Assembly (NCBI GenBank): GCA_007115705.1
Contig: QXEO01000234.1
Span: 2,585,375-2,649,374, forward strand
DNA from: Dactylis glomerata
Lineage: Eukaryota > Streptophyta > Magnoliopsida > Poales > Poaceae
Length of the DNA: 64,000 bases
Direction of reading: 5' to 3'
Position numbers and translations under genes: made by a program. Under the pieces are notes generated by a model, which made no database searches, was not told where the DNA came from, and saw only the letters and a list, made by a program, of their open reading frames with translations. Positions 44,531 to 56,026 of the stretch are shown here, piece after piece (position 1 is the first letter of the stretch; every line of letters begins with the position of its first letter).

Positions 44531-46303
44531 TCACAACATTGGCTGATCAGAATCATCTACTCCTAGGGGATTTAAGTAATGGTGCTCGCGGAAAAATGCG
44601 GCATCCTCTCGAAGCAACCTAGCTATAATCCTCCTGGCTGGCTGAAGTGTAGCATCCATGTGGACTCGCAACCTAACTCTCCCTGGAGGAAAACCTAGTG
44701 ACATGGAACTATAATTGAGCCTTGGATGCCACTTACGTATCCAGCCAAGCGCAAAATTGGCACCAGCCACCAGGTTGAGCTCTATCAGCTGATGAATTCG
44801 CTGGCTAGATCTAAAAGCATCGAGTAGCTGCGGAAAGCTCCCCGGCAGAGGATTGCGAGGAAGCATGACAGAATACATGGTCATCAGGGATTTTCAACAA
44901 CCATCCACATCCTCACCAATGTGTTGAGCATGATCTTGCAAGAGCACAACAGCACTACGATGCGTCAGATCAGCCCACAAAGAAGATGCATCTTTTGAGA
45001 CCTTCTCCAAAGCTGCAATCCGCTCGGCAACCCGATGATTTTTATCAGCAGGATGCAAGCAAGTACCTGAAAGGTGCCAATTCATCAAGCAACAACAACA
45101 AGAAAAGCAGCAAGAATTCCAGAAAGATCCACAGGAAACTCACACTTTAACTGTTCGCAAGCTGATTTGATGAACTCAACAAGGAAAGAGTCGCACTCCT
45201 TGAGATGCATAATTTTAGCAACTGAACCCGACAACTTATCTTCAAGAATAGAAACCTGCTTCATCAGGCCATAAGATTTACTGGCCTAGGTCATAGCAGG
45301 ACTCGCCTGACGCTTCATCAAAGATAAACGACCTTCAAGGTCCGCAATTCTCGATAAGTACTCAGCACATCGACAACAAGAAAGAGGAACAGAAGAAGTC
45401 GCAGTATGAGGCACATCAACAGGAGGCGACCTACGACCATGATCCGTCGATCCACCAGTACATTCACGCTGGAGGTAAAGAAAAGACAAAAGAAAACAAT
45501 TCAGGAAAGCATGGCATTTCATAAAGACAGAATGTTTACAAAGAGCGCAAGTTCCTTGACTGGACTTCGGGCGACAAGTGAATGAGTTCATTACAAAAGG
45601 AAGAAAAGACTACAGGGGAAGTCTAAAGTCTACGCCACCTCTGCAGCAGGCTCCGCGGTGGAAGAATGCGCGGGAGAAGTAGCGCCAGTACTTGGCGGGG
45701 GCATCGACGCACTTGTTGTAGGAGTCGAAGAAACTGTAGTGGAAGTCGAAGAAGACGCCGAAGGAGTGATAACTGACACGATGCTTGGCGCGTACTTCTT
45801 CGCCTTCTCAAAGAAACCTCGCAGCTCTGAAAGAGGTCGACCACGAGAAGAGCTCACCTCCCCCAGTTAACCTCCTCGCCATGTGTGTAAGTAAGCGCAA
45901 TGGCCCCCTCAGCGCCTTGTTTCACCAATCGGCTCTTCATCAGAAGGATAGGATCTTCGAGGGTGTCGAAAGCCGCTGCAAGTTTCTTCAGATCAGCAGT
46001 TGGCACATCCGCCTTTTGCTTGGGCCACAACCCGACAAAAATCCGCGTTAGCACGCGACTAGCCAGCTCGAAGATTTCCTGGATAGATATCCAATTCGAC
46101 TCCAGCAAGTTCACCGCGGCCATCAGAGGATAATCGTCCAGATGCAAAGGCGCCAAAGACACCCCAGTATGTTATACAGAAACGAAAGGAGAAAGACAGA
46201 AGACATCAGTAAGTATAAGAATGGGCAAATCAAGTAAGAAGGGAAAAGCATGGTACTTACCTCCAGCAAGAGTCGAAATTTGATTAAGGCGTTTAGTTAT
46301 GGC
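44531..46303 (-). pseudogene. C antisense gene: spliced coiled-coil protein, decayed, 5' end cut by D
   Basis: The gene lies opposite to gag-pro. Exon pieces, read downward: 46303-46261, ending at a strong GTAAGT donor (46260); 46162-45854 (LVKQGAEGAIALTY); after a one-base shift, a Ser/Thr/Pro-rich stretch to 45630; then about 45430-45144 with the coiled-coil run ADLEGRLSLMK and a TAG at about 45288; an intron 45067-45143 (GTGAGT to TTTCAG); and a last exon 45066-44531 with RVAERIAALEKVSKDASSLW and, after one TGA, a conserved-looking end (HPRLNYSSMSLGFPPGR, then LLREDAAFFREHHYLNP). The long acidic/Leu heptads predict a coiled coil. Grande of maize carries an antisense gene in the same place; homology is likely but untested. 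Two stops and a frameshift show it is dead here. Confidence 0.6.
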
Positions 46304-47701
46304 TGATGACCCACAAGTATAGGGGATCGCAACAGTCTTCGAGAGAAGTAAAACCCAAATTTATTGATTCGACGCAAGGGGAGCCAAAGGATATTTATAA
46401 GCCTTAACAGATGAGTTGTCAATTCAGCTGCACCTGAAAACAGACTTGCTCGCAGCGGTTTATTAGTAGCAACAGTTTTATAGTGGTGATAGTAGCAGAA
46501 CAGTAATAGCAATAGTAAAATAAAAGCGGTAATAGTAGCAATAGTAAACAGTAGGATTAAAGACTGTAGGCATAGGGATGGATGTACGAGCGTTGCATGG
46601 ATAAGATAATTCATGAAATCAGTGAGACATGGGCATTGCAGATAAATAATGATAAAGCATCCTAGTACTAAACAATCATAGGCTTGTGTTCCGTATATAG
46701 TCGTACATGCTCGCAATGAGAAACTTGCATGACATCTTTTGTCCTACCAGCCTGTTGCAGCAGGGCCTCAAGGGAAACTACTGGTAATTAAGGTACTCCT
46801 TTTAATAAAGTACCGGAGCAAAGCATTAACACTCGGTGAACATATGTGATCCTCACATCATAGCCATCCCCTCCGGCTATCCCAATTTCTGTCACTTTGG
46901 GGCCTCGGGTTCCGGACAACGATATGTGTAAACAACTTGCAGGTAAGATCATAAATAACAAGTATCATCATAAAACAATAACAAGTTCAGATCTGAGATC
47001 ATGGCACTCAGGCCCAAAGTGACAAGCATTAAGCACAACAAGTTGCAACAATGTCATAAGCACTAATAGTAGATACTAGGCACTATGCCCTAACAATCTC
47101 ATAGCAAATTACATGAATAATCTCATCCAATCCCTACCATCCCCTTTGCCTACAGTGGAAATTACTCACACATGGATGGGGGAGTCATGGATGGTTGATG
47201 GAGAGACGTCGGTGATGATGGTGATGAAGATGACCTCCAAATCCCCGTCCTGGTCGGGTGCTAGAACGGAGTTTCTGGTTCCGAATTGTGGTTTCTGATG
47301 GTGGCGGCGCAGCGGAAGTCTATCTGGGAAAAACGCTGAACCCCCGCTCCTTTCAGGTCAGAGGGTATATGTAGGCGGAAGAAGGGGTCGAGGCAATGGC
47401 CGAGGCGGTCACACAACAGGTGGGCGCGGCCAGGCCTGGGCCGCGCCCCCTGGTTGTGTGGTGGCCTCCCAGCCCCTCTTCGTCTCATCTTCTGGCTCCG
47501 TAGGTCTTCTAGTGAAATAGGATTTTTACAATATTTTCCCGAATTTTTACTAAAAGTTGGATTTCTGCACAAAAACTGAGACACCAGAGCAATTCTGCTG
47601 AAAACAGCGTTAGTCCGCGTTAGTTGCATTCAAAACACACAAATTAGAGGAGAAACAACAGCAAAAGTGTTCGGGAAAGTAGATATGTTTTGGACGTATC
47701 A
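46304..47701 (-). repeat. 3' LTR of D (1,398 bp)
   Basis: Reversed, it begins TGATACGTCCAAAACATATC and ends CTTGTGGGTCATCA. Only its first dozen bases resemble the LTRs of I, A, B and E, so it is a distinct family. Confidence 0.85.
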
Positions 47702-47716
47702 ACTCCCCCAAGCTTA
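47702..47716 (-). promoter_or_regulatory. Polypurine tract of D
   Basis: Reversed, TAAGCTTGGGGGAGT abuts the LTR start. A similar string, CTAAGCTTGGGGGGAG, recurs internally at about 51420-51435, downstream of the Athila-like ORF in D's sense. Confidence 0.75.
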
Positions 47717-47899
47717 GCTTATTGCTTGTCCTCAAGCAATTCAGTTAACAACTGAGAGCGATAAAAGAAACTTTCACGAACACATTTGCTTCATAAGATG
47801 TATATATACTAACTATATGATCAAGTAATCAGGCAATTCATGATAAGAAATATGCAACTAATGCTACCTCATAGTAAAGCAAGCTATGAAAGAGTGCCA

Positions 47900-49000
47900 A
47901 TGCACTAATAACAAGTAACATGAAACATAAGAAGCTGCAAGATTGTAATGCTCATAAATGATATGAAAGAGTGGTATCCCGCTTGCCTTTATTTGTGGAG
48001 CAAAACATAAATGCTAAGGCACCTCTGCAGTCCAAGGGAAGACTAGAAGTAAAAATATCAAAGATACAAGCATCAAAGTTATACCACAATTAACCGTGTT
48101 CTGGGACAAGCACATTACACTAAGAATAACAGCTATGCTCTCAAGAAGGTGCTTAAAGTTAGAAGATGAAGACTCAACATAAAAGTAAAAGACGGACCCT
48201 TCATAGAGGGAAGCAGTGATTTAACATGTGCTAGAGCTTTTCATTTGTAAAATAGAGATAAAAATTTATTTTGAGAGGTGGTTGTTTCATGTCAACGACT
48301 GGCAATGGGGACCTGCTATCTTCCATAATAAACAAGTGAGAGCGGTTCCGAGTTCTTTGAAAATTTGGCACATTGGTGCTCTTTTATAAAGCTTTGGCAC
48401 TCCTCCCCACCTTTTTCCTTTCTCAAACCATGGCTAACCGATTCCATCGGGTGCCCACCAACTTTCACATACCATGGAGGAGTGCTCTTTTTCTTTTCTT
48501 TTTAAATTTAGATTACAATGGTCTGACCAGCTCCCTTGCAAAATTAATGACGAGCAGATGAAGCTGCCTAGTCGAGGGGTGCTCAATTTAATATGGAAGA
48601 TAGCAATTCCGACCACTACGTCCCCATGAGCTAAAAATAGTGGCACAAAATGAGAAGTAGTTGAAAGTTTTGAAAGGTAGCACATGAAAATTTACTTTGA
48701 ATGGCTTGCAAATACCATGCATAGGAATTTATAGTGGACTCTTTGGTAGACTTGGTTTTTGGTAATTGGATGCACGAGACGTATTCCTCTCAGTACAAGT
48801 GAAGGCTAGCAAAAGACTGGGAAGCGACAATCGAGAGAGCAATAACTGTCATAATCATGCTTGCGATAAAACAAAATTAATATAGGCATAAAAATGATAC
48901 AAGAACTCTGAGGCAAAGTAAATCATCGAGGCTTAATTGACTTTTTGTTCAGTCATGTGCATGCTTGAGCATGTGCCAAGTTGATTCAAATGAAACTTTC
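47900..49000 (-). repeat. Internal tail module of D, shared with E and I
   Basis: Bases around 48180-48720 match 58010-58560 of element E and, reversed, the 830-bp units of element I, with what looks like 90 percent identity or more, although the LTRs of D are unrelated beyond their first bases. Similarity fades but is traceable to about 49000. No protein is conserved in it. Confidence 0.75.
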
Positions 49001-49309
49001 AGAGGGGGATACCGCTATGTCATACCATATTATGAATAAAACAATGCAAGCAAGCATATACATGACATGCTACAAACTATTAGTAAATTGGAACTAATCA
49101 TATGAGAGCAATAACTACAAAGCATCCATTAAATAACATATACCTTACATTAACCGACTAAGCATGTCCACATAGACGAGTATATGTACAAAAAATGAAA
49201 ACAAATAGAGTTCATACCAGCCTCTTACCACATCTCGGATTGTCATATGTCGTCATTATTGCTTTTTCACTTGTGTGGCTTGAATAATATAAAGTGAATA
49301 CCAAGCTCC

Positions 49310-51077
49310 CACTAGTAGAGAAAAGCTTATCCCCGGCGCACCAAAAATGCTTATCCCTGGCGAATTTGGGTTCGCCAGCGACCTACATGCCGGCGGTAAT
49401 GTCATATCCCTGGCGAATTTGCTTTATGCGCCGGTGATACAAAAGTTATCCCTGGCGAATTTGCTCTATGCGCCGGTGATACAAAAGTTATCCCTGGCAA
49501 ATTTGCTTTGTGCGCCGGGGATAAAATTTATCCCTGGCGAACTAGAAAGTGGTTCGCCGGGGATAAAAATTCAAAAAATCAGAAAATTTCAAAAAAATCA
49601 AAAAAATTCAAAAAAATGTTAAAATAATTCTAAAATTCTAAAAAGGAATTAATATTGAAAACTGTAAATATAAAATTTTTTTGACCATTTTATCACACCT
49701 AGAATCTCCTCAACTCACACCAAAATGACAACTTCCCGCTCGGTCACCCATCCTAAGATTGCTCTAGGCCTAGCACGCTTAACTTCTTCATTCTATTTGC
49801 ATATGCTAGCCCCTACACCCATTATACCTTATTGATTCTATTACCCTTTCAATCCTTATAAGCCTTATGTGTGTGAGTGTAGGAGTGTGTGTATGTGAGT
49901 GTAGGAGTGTGTGTATGTGAGTATGTGAGTATGTGTGTATGTGCTTATGTGAGTATGTTAGTATGTGTGTGTGTGTGTGTGTGCGTGTGTGAGTATGTGA
50001 GTATGTGTGTGTGTGTGTGTGTGCGCGTGTGTGAGTGTGTGAGTATGTGAGTATGTGAGTATGTGTGTGTGTGTGCGTGTGTGAGTATGTGAGTGTGAGT
50101 ATGCGAGTATGTGTGTGTGTGTGTGCATGTGTGTGTGCAAAAATTCAAAAATCTCATAAAAATCTCAAAAAATTCAAAAAATCTCAAAAAAATTGAAAAA
50201 TCTCAAAACATTTAGAAATCTCAAAAATATCAAAAAACCCATGTAAATGATAAAGAATCCAAAAAATCTTTTAAAAATCTGTAAAATTTTAAAATTTCAT
50301 GAAACTAAAAGTGCAAAAAAGTCCATTTTCCCTTTGGAATTTGAGAAATCTAAAAATTGTCGAAACGACCTTATGTCGTTAAATTTGGATGTAACTTTTC
50401 GTTCTGATACTTTTTCGTATAAAAAACTTTTTAATCCGAGATCGTATGCAAAAGTTATTGCGGTTTTACTATGGCATAACATTTTTTTGCAAAATATATC
50501 AAAATTCAAGTTTTTAATTTTGTGTAATAACTAGAACACATAATATATGGAAATCTCAAAGTCTTTTATTTTTTTGATTTTTTTATCATTTTCTTTTAAT
50601 TTTTTGCAAAACTAGAAGGCGATCCACTGGGGGGGGGGTGCTGTGGCTGGAAATGAAGGGCCTTATCCCCGGCGCATTTGGCATGTGCGCCGGCGGTAAG
50701 ATCCCTTATCCCCGGCGAATATGGGTGTGTTCGCCGGCGGTAATGTTTTGATTATTATCCCTGGCGCATAAGCCTATGTGCGCCAGTGGTAAGCCCCCTT
50801 ATCCCCGGCGCATCCCTAATCTATTCGCCGGGGATAACAATGGACAGGGGCCGGCCCATCTGGGGTGGGACCGCCCAGACTTATCCCCGGCGCATTATGT
50901 TTTGATGCGCCGGTGGTGTGAGAATTATCGTCGGTGCATAGAAGAGATATTCGCCAGGGATAATTTTTACCACCAGTGCATATGGCTGTGTTCGTCGGGG
51001 GTATTTTTACCACCGGCGCATAAAATACTAATGCGCCGACGATAAGGAGGCTGGCTATAAGCAATTCTCTACTAGTG
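49310..51077. mobile_element. Non-autonomous CACTA element O (1,768 bp)
   Basis: The ends are CACTAGTAGAGAA (49310) and its inverse TTCTCTACTAGTG (51065-51077), flanked by the 3-bp duplication TCC (49307-49309 and 51078-51080). Subterminal repeats of the type TTATCCC(C/T)GGCG stand in both orientations in the outer 300-400 bp on each side, as transposase-binding arrays do in CACTA elements. There is no transposase gene. The centre holds a GT-rich microsatellite. Confidence 0.95.
49868..50145. repeat. GT-rich microsatellite in O
   Basis: Runs of (GT)n are mixed with GTGAGTAT and GTATGTGA units over about 280 bp. Open frames here spell only His/Thr/Leu repeats and are not genes. Confidence 0.95.
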
Positions 51078-51080
51078 TCC

Positions 51081-51592
51081 AATGGAGTCACGATGGACTG
51101 AACTCTGCAACAGACTTTACAAAACCGAAGAAGAACAACAAATATTTTTGGGTTTTCGATTTTTGAAACAAGAACGGAAGGAAATAGCAAACAAAGCAAA
51201 ATATTTTTGGATTTTTCAAATATCAAACTGAAAATAGCAAGTAAAGCTAACCAAAGCTAGCAACTGAAAAGGCAAACAAAGAGAAACAACGGAAATATTT
51301 TTGGTCTTTTTGTGTTTTGGAAAGAAGAAATAAGAGCGAGAACAATAAAGAAAACGAAACATGGATATACAAAGGACCGACAAAATATAATACGTAGATG
51401 AGTGAATCGTCGGCGTACCTCCCCCCAAGCTTAGGCTTTTGGCCTAAGCAGAGATCAACTTCGTCTCCAATACATGCCCCATGTCGGTGGGTCATCATTG
51501 GCATAGTCATAGCCTGGCCCTTGCGAAGATGAAGCAGATGGTGTATAATCATAATAAGGTTGCTGGTATGGAAACTCTGCAATGTTAGAAGG
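51081..51592 (-). other. D spacer between O and the Athila-like ORF
   Basis: AT-rich, with no reliable gene. It contains the internal polypurine-tract-like string near 51420 and a short Gly/Pro/Tyr-rich open stretch. Confidence 0.4.
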
Positions 51593-52590
51593 CTAGACCG
51601 ATTCCTTGGTCGCCTCTTCATTGTGCACGGGCTGCGGGTGCTCCTCCATGTATGCGTGAAGCTCACCCTCTGTGAGTGACCATCCATTCCTACGATCAAG
51701 GTTAAACAAAAGAGGTGCAGGCAAATAGACTGATCGATCAGCCTTCACTACCTTCCAGGTAGATTTCTTGACGAAGGTTATCTCAAACGTCAAGTTATTC
51801 AAATAGGAATGAGGAGAAACAAACTTATGATGTAACATAGAATTAAAATCAAGTTTCTCTATGGGGAACTGCAGATCTAAAATATGAGGTACTACACCAT
51901 GCAAAGCTAATAAGCATGAAGCAACAAGACCTCCACAGATCCCCCTTTCTCACGGTTAGCATCAAGACGAAAAGCTATCAAAGCACCTAAATTATAAGTC
52001 CTATCACCTCTCAAAGCAGCAGCCATAAAAGCTAGATCACAGCAGGATAACTTACTTGCTGCCTTTCTAGCAAGAACACGCTTGGTAATAAAGTAGGCAA
52101 AATATCGAATGGATGGGAAATGAATATTTCGAATTTTACCACCCTCTCCTGTGAAGCTTCTTCCTTGACAAATCTCCCCATATAAGTCCATCAATAGCCT
52201 AGGTCGTTCCTTCATCTTTTCACGTGATCCCCACTGTGGTACTCTAATGGCTGTACAGAAAATATCAAAGGGCAAGTCCACAGATTTATTGTAGATTTTA
52301 TAATGAACCATGGGGTTAGACGTGGAACAACTGAATCTGAAATCCTGCACCACAAACATTGTTAGTTTAGCATATTGGGGAGGTTCACCATCAATGAAAT
52401 GCTCCAATCCTGCATTAGAGACTAGAGTTTGGAAGTCTTGCAGGACTCCAGCTGCATTCATGAACTCTGAGCATGGATAAATTGAGAGAAAGACCCTCTC
52501 TTCACGGTGAACTCTCATGACTTCATGCACTTCTAGTTCATGTTGAAAGAGTTGATATGCATTCTCCTCCATTTCTGAAATTTTTAACAA
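51593..52590 (-). pseudogene. D Athila ORF1-like gene, one frameshift
   Basis: A first frame starts at ATG 52572 (MEENAYQLF) and ends at 51907. A second frame, shifted, continues from about 51904 to 51593. Blocks such as YNKSVDLPFDIFCTAIRVPQWGS, KIRNIHFPSIRYFAYFITKRVLARK and LAFMAAALRGDRTYNLGALIAFRL, then VPHILDLQFPIEKLDFN, follow the plan of the Athila ORF-1 family of plant Gypsy elements as I remember it. Its function is not established for the family. It stands downstream of protease where pol is missing, so in this element it occupies the env-like position. Confidence 0.65.
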
Positions 52591-53396
52591 ACCTCATAAA
52601 AAGTGATTTTGAGACAAACAAATGTAGAGAACTACTATAGGGAGTTACTAGAGGGCTAACATGCATCAAAATAACATTTCTAAGCAATAGAACAAGCATG
52701 CAAACTCATTTCACCTGCCACCTATAGAGCTAAAATACTCAAGAAATACTCCACTAAACAAAATTCTACTTGGACAGTCGGAGGAGTCACATACCGGAGA
52801 ACAAATGCTCCAAATCTCAGCAACAATGATGGGCTGAGCAAGGAGATTGAAAAATCGAGATGGAGAGCAGCAAGAACACGGGTTTGAGCTGGTGTGTCAT
52901 GACTTTTCGAGAGAGAGAAAGAGCTGGTGAGGAAGAGATAAGTGAGAGGCCAGGGGGCCCCCTCATAACAGGTGGGCGCGGCCAGGCTTAGGCCGCGCCC
53001 CCTAGTTGTGAGGTGGCGTGGTAGGTCCCCCTGAGGTCTCCCAGGTGCCTCTCTGCCCCATTTTTGACATAAAAATTTAAAAAGATTTTTATGGAATTTT
53101 TCGAGAAACTTTATTTTTGAGGATTTTTCAGAAAAACGATGAGAGAATAAAACTCGGGAAAACGAAAATGGGATGATTGCAAGCAAATCAAAACCAAGTA
53201 TGCAGTAGCTCTAAGATGTTCTAATCATGTAACTAACAAAGGAAACAAAAATGGTGAAAGTAAACATAAGTGAGGTAAAGTAAATGCGGTGAAAACGAAG
53301 TTTCATTCATATAAAATCACTTTGTTAACAAGGTTGATCAAGTCTTGTCACCAAACTAACTTTATATGAGGCAAAACTTTGCATTTCACTATATGC
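52591..53396 (-). other. D spacer between protease and Athila-like ORF
   Basis: No pol domain is recognisable. The 154-codon open frame at 52722-53186 lacks motifs. Bases 52960-53010 are GC-rich and resemble the U3 segments of the LTRs here (GGTGGGCGCGGCCAGG), which may mark a promoter for the downstream ORF; this is inference. Confidence 0.45.
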
Positions 53397-54167
53397 TTAT
53401 GTTACCTCGACCTTGATAGGCATAGTCCCAATCATGACAATTTTATATTCTTCCTTGGGCTTTTGCTCCGAACAAATAATCTGACCAACTCGAATGGTCT
53501 CAACATTCTTGATTGAATTTAGAGCATTCTTTCTATCAATCTTCTTGGGAAAATAGACCGTGTACTCTTTGTCATTGACATTAAAAGTTACTTTTCCTTG
53601 ATTGCAATTAATAACAGCACCTGCAGTGTTTAGAAAAGGTCTCCCAAGAATAATAGACATATTATCATCTTCAGGCATTTCCAACACAACAAAGTCAGTT
53701 AATATCAAACAACTGTTAGCAACTTGAACAGGAACATTTTCACATATACCAATAGGAATAGTAGTAGACTTATCAGCCATTTGCAAAGATATATTAGTTG
53801 ATACCAATTTTTCTAGATCAAGTCTCTTATAAAGAGAAAAAGGCATGACACTAACTCCGGCTCCCAAATCACATAAAGCAGTTCTAACATAGTTATTTTT
53901 AATGGAGCAAGGAATAGTTGGTATACCTAGATCTCCAAGCCTCTCCGGAACTTTACCATCAAAAGAATAGTTAGCAAGTAAAGTGGAAATTTCCTCATTA
54001 GGAATCTTCCTTTTGTTAGTAACAATATCTTTCATATACTTTGCATAAGGAGGCATTCTAATAGCATCAGTCAAAGGAATTTGCAAAAACAAAGGTCTCA
54101 TCCATTCACAAAACCTGTTGTAGTGTTCTTCTTCCCTGGATTTGTGTTTCTTACCAGGAAAAGGCAT
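53397..54167 (-). CDS. D aspartic protease, 256 codons, open
   Basis: The frame overlaps the end of gag by 70 bp in another phase, so a frameshift would be needed to make a Gag-Pro fusion, or gag once ran through. Retropepsin motifs are in order: RTALCDLGAGVSVMPFSLYKR with the catalytic Asp, VVLEMPEDDNMSIILGRPFL with the second conserved block, and NQGKVTFNVNDKEY. The frame ends at TAA or TGA near 53397 with no RT behind it. It would cut D's Gag in particles. Confidence 0.75.
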   Translation of the reverse strand: MPFPGKKHKSREEEHYNRFCEWMRPLFLQIPLTDAIRMPPYAKYMKDIVTNKRKIPNEEISTLLANYSFDGKVPERLGDLGIPTIPCSIKNNYVRTALCDLGAGVSVMPFSLYKRLDLEKLVSTNISLQMADKSTTIPIGICENVPVQVANSCLILTDFVVLEMPEDDNMSIILGRPFLNTAGAVINCNQGKVTFNVNDKEYTVYFPKKIDRKNALNSIKNVETIRVGQIICSEQKPKEEYKIVMIGTMPIKVEVT

Positions 54168-56026
54168 TGGTTTCTACACCCAAGGTTCTCTCTCATTACC
54201 ATGTTTGTTGGCAATGAAGTCTTCTTTAGTGTACTTTGCATTTTTGGCAAGCTTTTCTGGTTCCTCTTCAACTTCTTCTTTATCGGAAGCATCACCTGGT
54301 TCAGTTTCAGCATCAGAAATAGAAACACTATAGGATCTTTACCTGCTTCAGAAGATTCTGCAACTATTTTATGCTTCTTCTTCTTCTTCTTGGAAGGAAT
54401 ATAATCTCTTGAAGTGCGTTGAGAATCTTGTTCGATCCTCTTAGGATGTCCTTCAGGATATAAGGGGTCTTGAGTGGTAGCACCTCCTCTTGTGCGTCTT
54501 TCACATGCTTGTTTTTCTCTTGCGGCATTAACTAGCAAGTCTTTTTGCACCTTGGTAAGCTGACCAATTTGAGTCTGAACCATTTGAAAATGTTTGACAA
54601 GTATCTTCACATCATTGGAGGTTCTCTCCACAATATCCAGCAACTTATTAATAGCTCTAGAATTTTTCAACAAATGATTCTGCACCATTCTATTAAAATT
54701 ATCTTGCTTAACAATAAAATTATCTAATTCATCTAAGCATTGATCAGGCAGTTTAGTGTAAGGAATATCTCTATCATCAAAGCGTTGGAGAGAGTGTACC
54801 TCAATAGTAGATGAGTGAGGGATTGGCTTACATAATTCTTCTATAGGAGGTAAATTCTTCACATCTTCGGATTTAATACCTTTCTCCTTAAGAGATTTCT
54901 TGGCTTTCCTCATAACTTCATCATTTAATTCAATCATTTCTCTCTTCTTTGGTGTTGGCTCTGGATTTGGTGCTGGTGTTGACTCAACTAGAGTCCAATC
55001 ATCATGACTCCGGCTTATTTTAACCATTAGTTCTTCAGCTTCGGCCGGAGTTCTTTTCCTGAAAACACAACCAGCACAACTATCCAGATATGTCTTAGAT
55101 TCATCAGTGAGTCCATTATAAAATATATCAAGGAGTTCATTTTTAGGCAATGGCTTCTTAGGCAATGCTCTAATTAAAGAGCAAAATCTTGCCCCAGATT
55201 CAGGCAATATCTCTCCTTTTCCCTGTTCAAAGTCAAAGATTTTCTGCATTGCAGCATGTTGAACACTAGCAGGAAAATATTTCTGAAAGAAAGCATTAAC
55301 CAAAGCAATAGGACTATTAAGAGATCCAGGAGACAAATTATTAAACCAAGTCTTAGCTGCACCTTTTAATGAAAAAGGGAAAATCTTAGCAACAAAGTAA
55401 GTGCGCAGCTTAATATCATCAGAAAAGACATTACTCAAAGTAGAAAGCTCATTCATATGGGCCATAGCACTTTCACCTTCACTACCACAAAAAGGGTCTT
55501 TCTCAACAATAGATATGAAAGATAAATCTAAAGAGAAATCATAATCCTTATCTCTAATATTTATGGGAGAAGTAGCAAACTTAGCATCAGGAGATAAGTT
55601 ATATCTAACAGCACGTCTTGCTAGAAGTTTCTTAACATCATTAGCATCACGAGTGGCATGAGCTTCGGCAATAAAGTCATCGTCAAGCTCAATATAAGCA
55701 TCATCAAAATCATCACTAGGACATTCCCTGGACTCAGGTGAATTAACAGGTGTAACAGTGGTGTTTCCCATCTTAGTTCTAGCAATTGTAGCATCTAAAA
55801 AGGAACCTAGCGAACCACTCTCATCAAGCACAGTAGATGCATCATCTAAATTATCAGTGGCATTTTCAAGCTCAGCAGAAGAAGTAGCAGTAGCGTGTGC
55901 ATGTGGTGGTATAAGCAACTTACTCATAACAGATGGCGAATCAAGAGCAACAGAGGTGTTCAGAGTCGTACCTCTTCTTGTAGTGGATGGCAATATAGGA
56001 ACTTTTCCATCACGAGGTTTACCCAT
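54098..56026 (-). CDS. D Gag, 642 aa, open
   Basis: It opens with MGKPRDGKVPILPSTTRRG and has an acidic Ser-rich leader to about residue 170. The retrotransposon Gag domain lies around residues 180-330 (IFPFSLKGAAKTWFNNLSPGS, FFQKYFPASVQHAAMQKIFDF, LLDIFYNGLTDESKTYLDSC). A Lys-rich region with coiled-coil potential (LLKNSRAINKLLDIVERTSNDVK) covers about 430-500, then a basic C-terminus. No CCHC knuckle is obvious. The frame is intact over 1.9 kb, so D looks young compared with A, C and J. Element E sits 63 bp upstream of the ATG, cutting it off from its LTR promoter. Confidence 0.8.
   Translation of the reverse strand: MGKPRDGKVPILPSTTRRGTTLNTSVALDSPSVMSKLLIPPHAHATATSSAELENATDNLDDASTVLDESGSLGSFLDATIARTKMGNTTVTPVNSPESRECPSDDFDDAYIELDDDFIAEAHATRDANDVKKLLARRAVRYNLSPDAKFATSPINIRDKDYDFSLDLSFISIVEKDPFCGSEGESAMAHMNELSTLSNVFSDDIKLRTYFVAKIFPFSLKGAAKTWFNNLSPGSLNSPIALVNAFFQKYFPASVQHAAMQKIFDFEQGKGEILPESGARFCSLIRALPKKPLPKNELLDIFYNGLTDESKTYLDSCAGCVFRKRTPAEAEELMVKISRSHDDWTLVESTPAPNPEPTPKKREMIELNDEVMRKAKKSLKEKGIKSEDVKNLPPIEELCKPIPHSSTIEVHSLQRFDDRDIPYTKLPDQCLDELDNFIVKQDNFNRMVQNHLLKNSRAINKLLDIVERTSNDVKILVKHFQMVQTQIGQLTKVQKDLLVNAAREKQACERRTRGGATTQDPLYPEGHPKRIEQDSQRTSRDYIPSKKKKKKHKIVAESSEAGKDPIVFLFLMLKLNQVMLPIKKKLKRNQKSLPKMQSTLKKTSLPTNMVMRENLGCRNQCLFLVRNTNPGKKNTTTGFVNG

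Larger units (their letters stand above)
40710..46303 (+). mobile_element. Gypsy element C, 5' portion and internal region, nested in G
   Basis: A 333-bp LTR, primer site, decayed gag and a protease lie on the plus strand. A spliced gene in the opposite orientation follows, and then element D cuts in at 46304. No reverse transcriptase or integrase lies between, so C is non-autonomous. The 5' target sequence is ATGGG (40705-40709). The organisation (gag-pro sense, antisense gene downstream) matches Tat-lineage elements such as Grande. Confidence 0.8.

Noticed and set aside
49868..50145. CRISPR-like or gene-like pattern in a repeat of short units
   Set aside because: This is a GT-rich microsatellite inside a plant CACTA element; open frames spell His/Thr repeats only.
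50629..50638. Run of ten G
   Set aside because: It may be real or a sequencing artefact, and nothing else marks it as functional.
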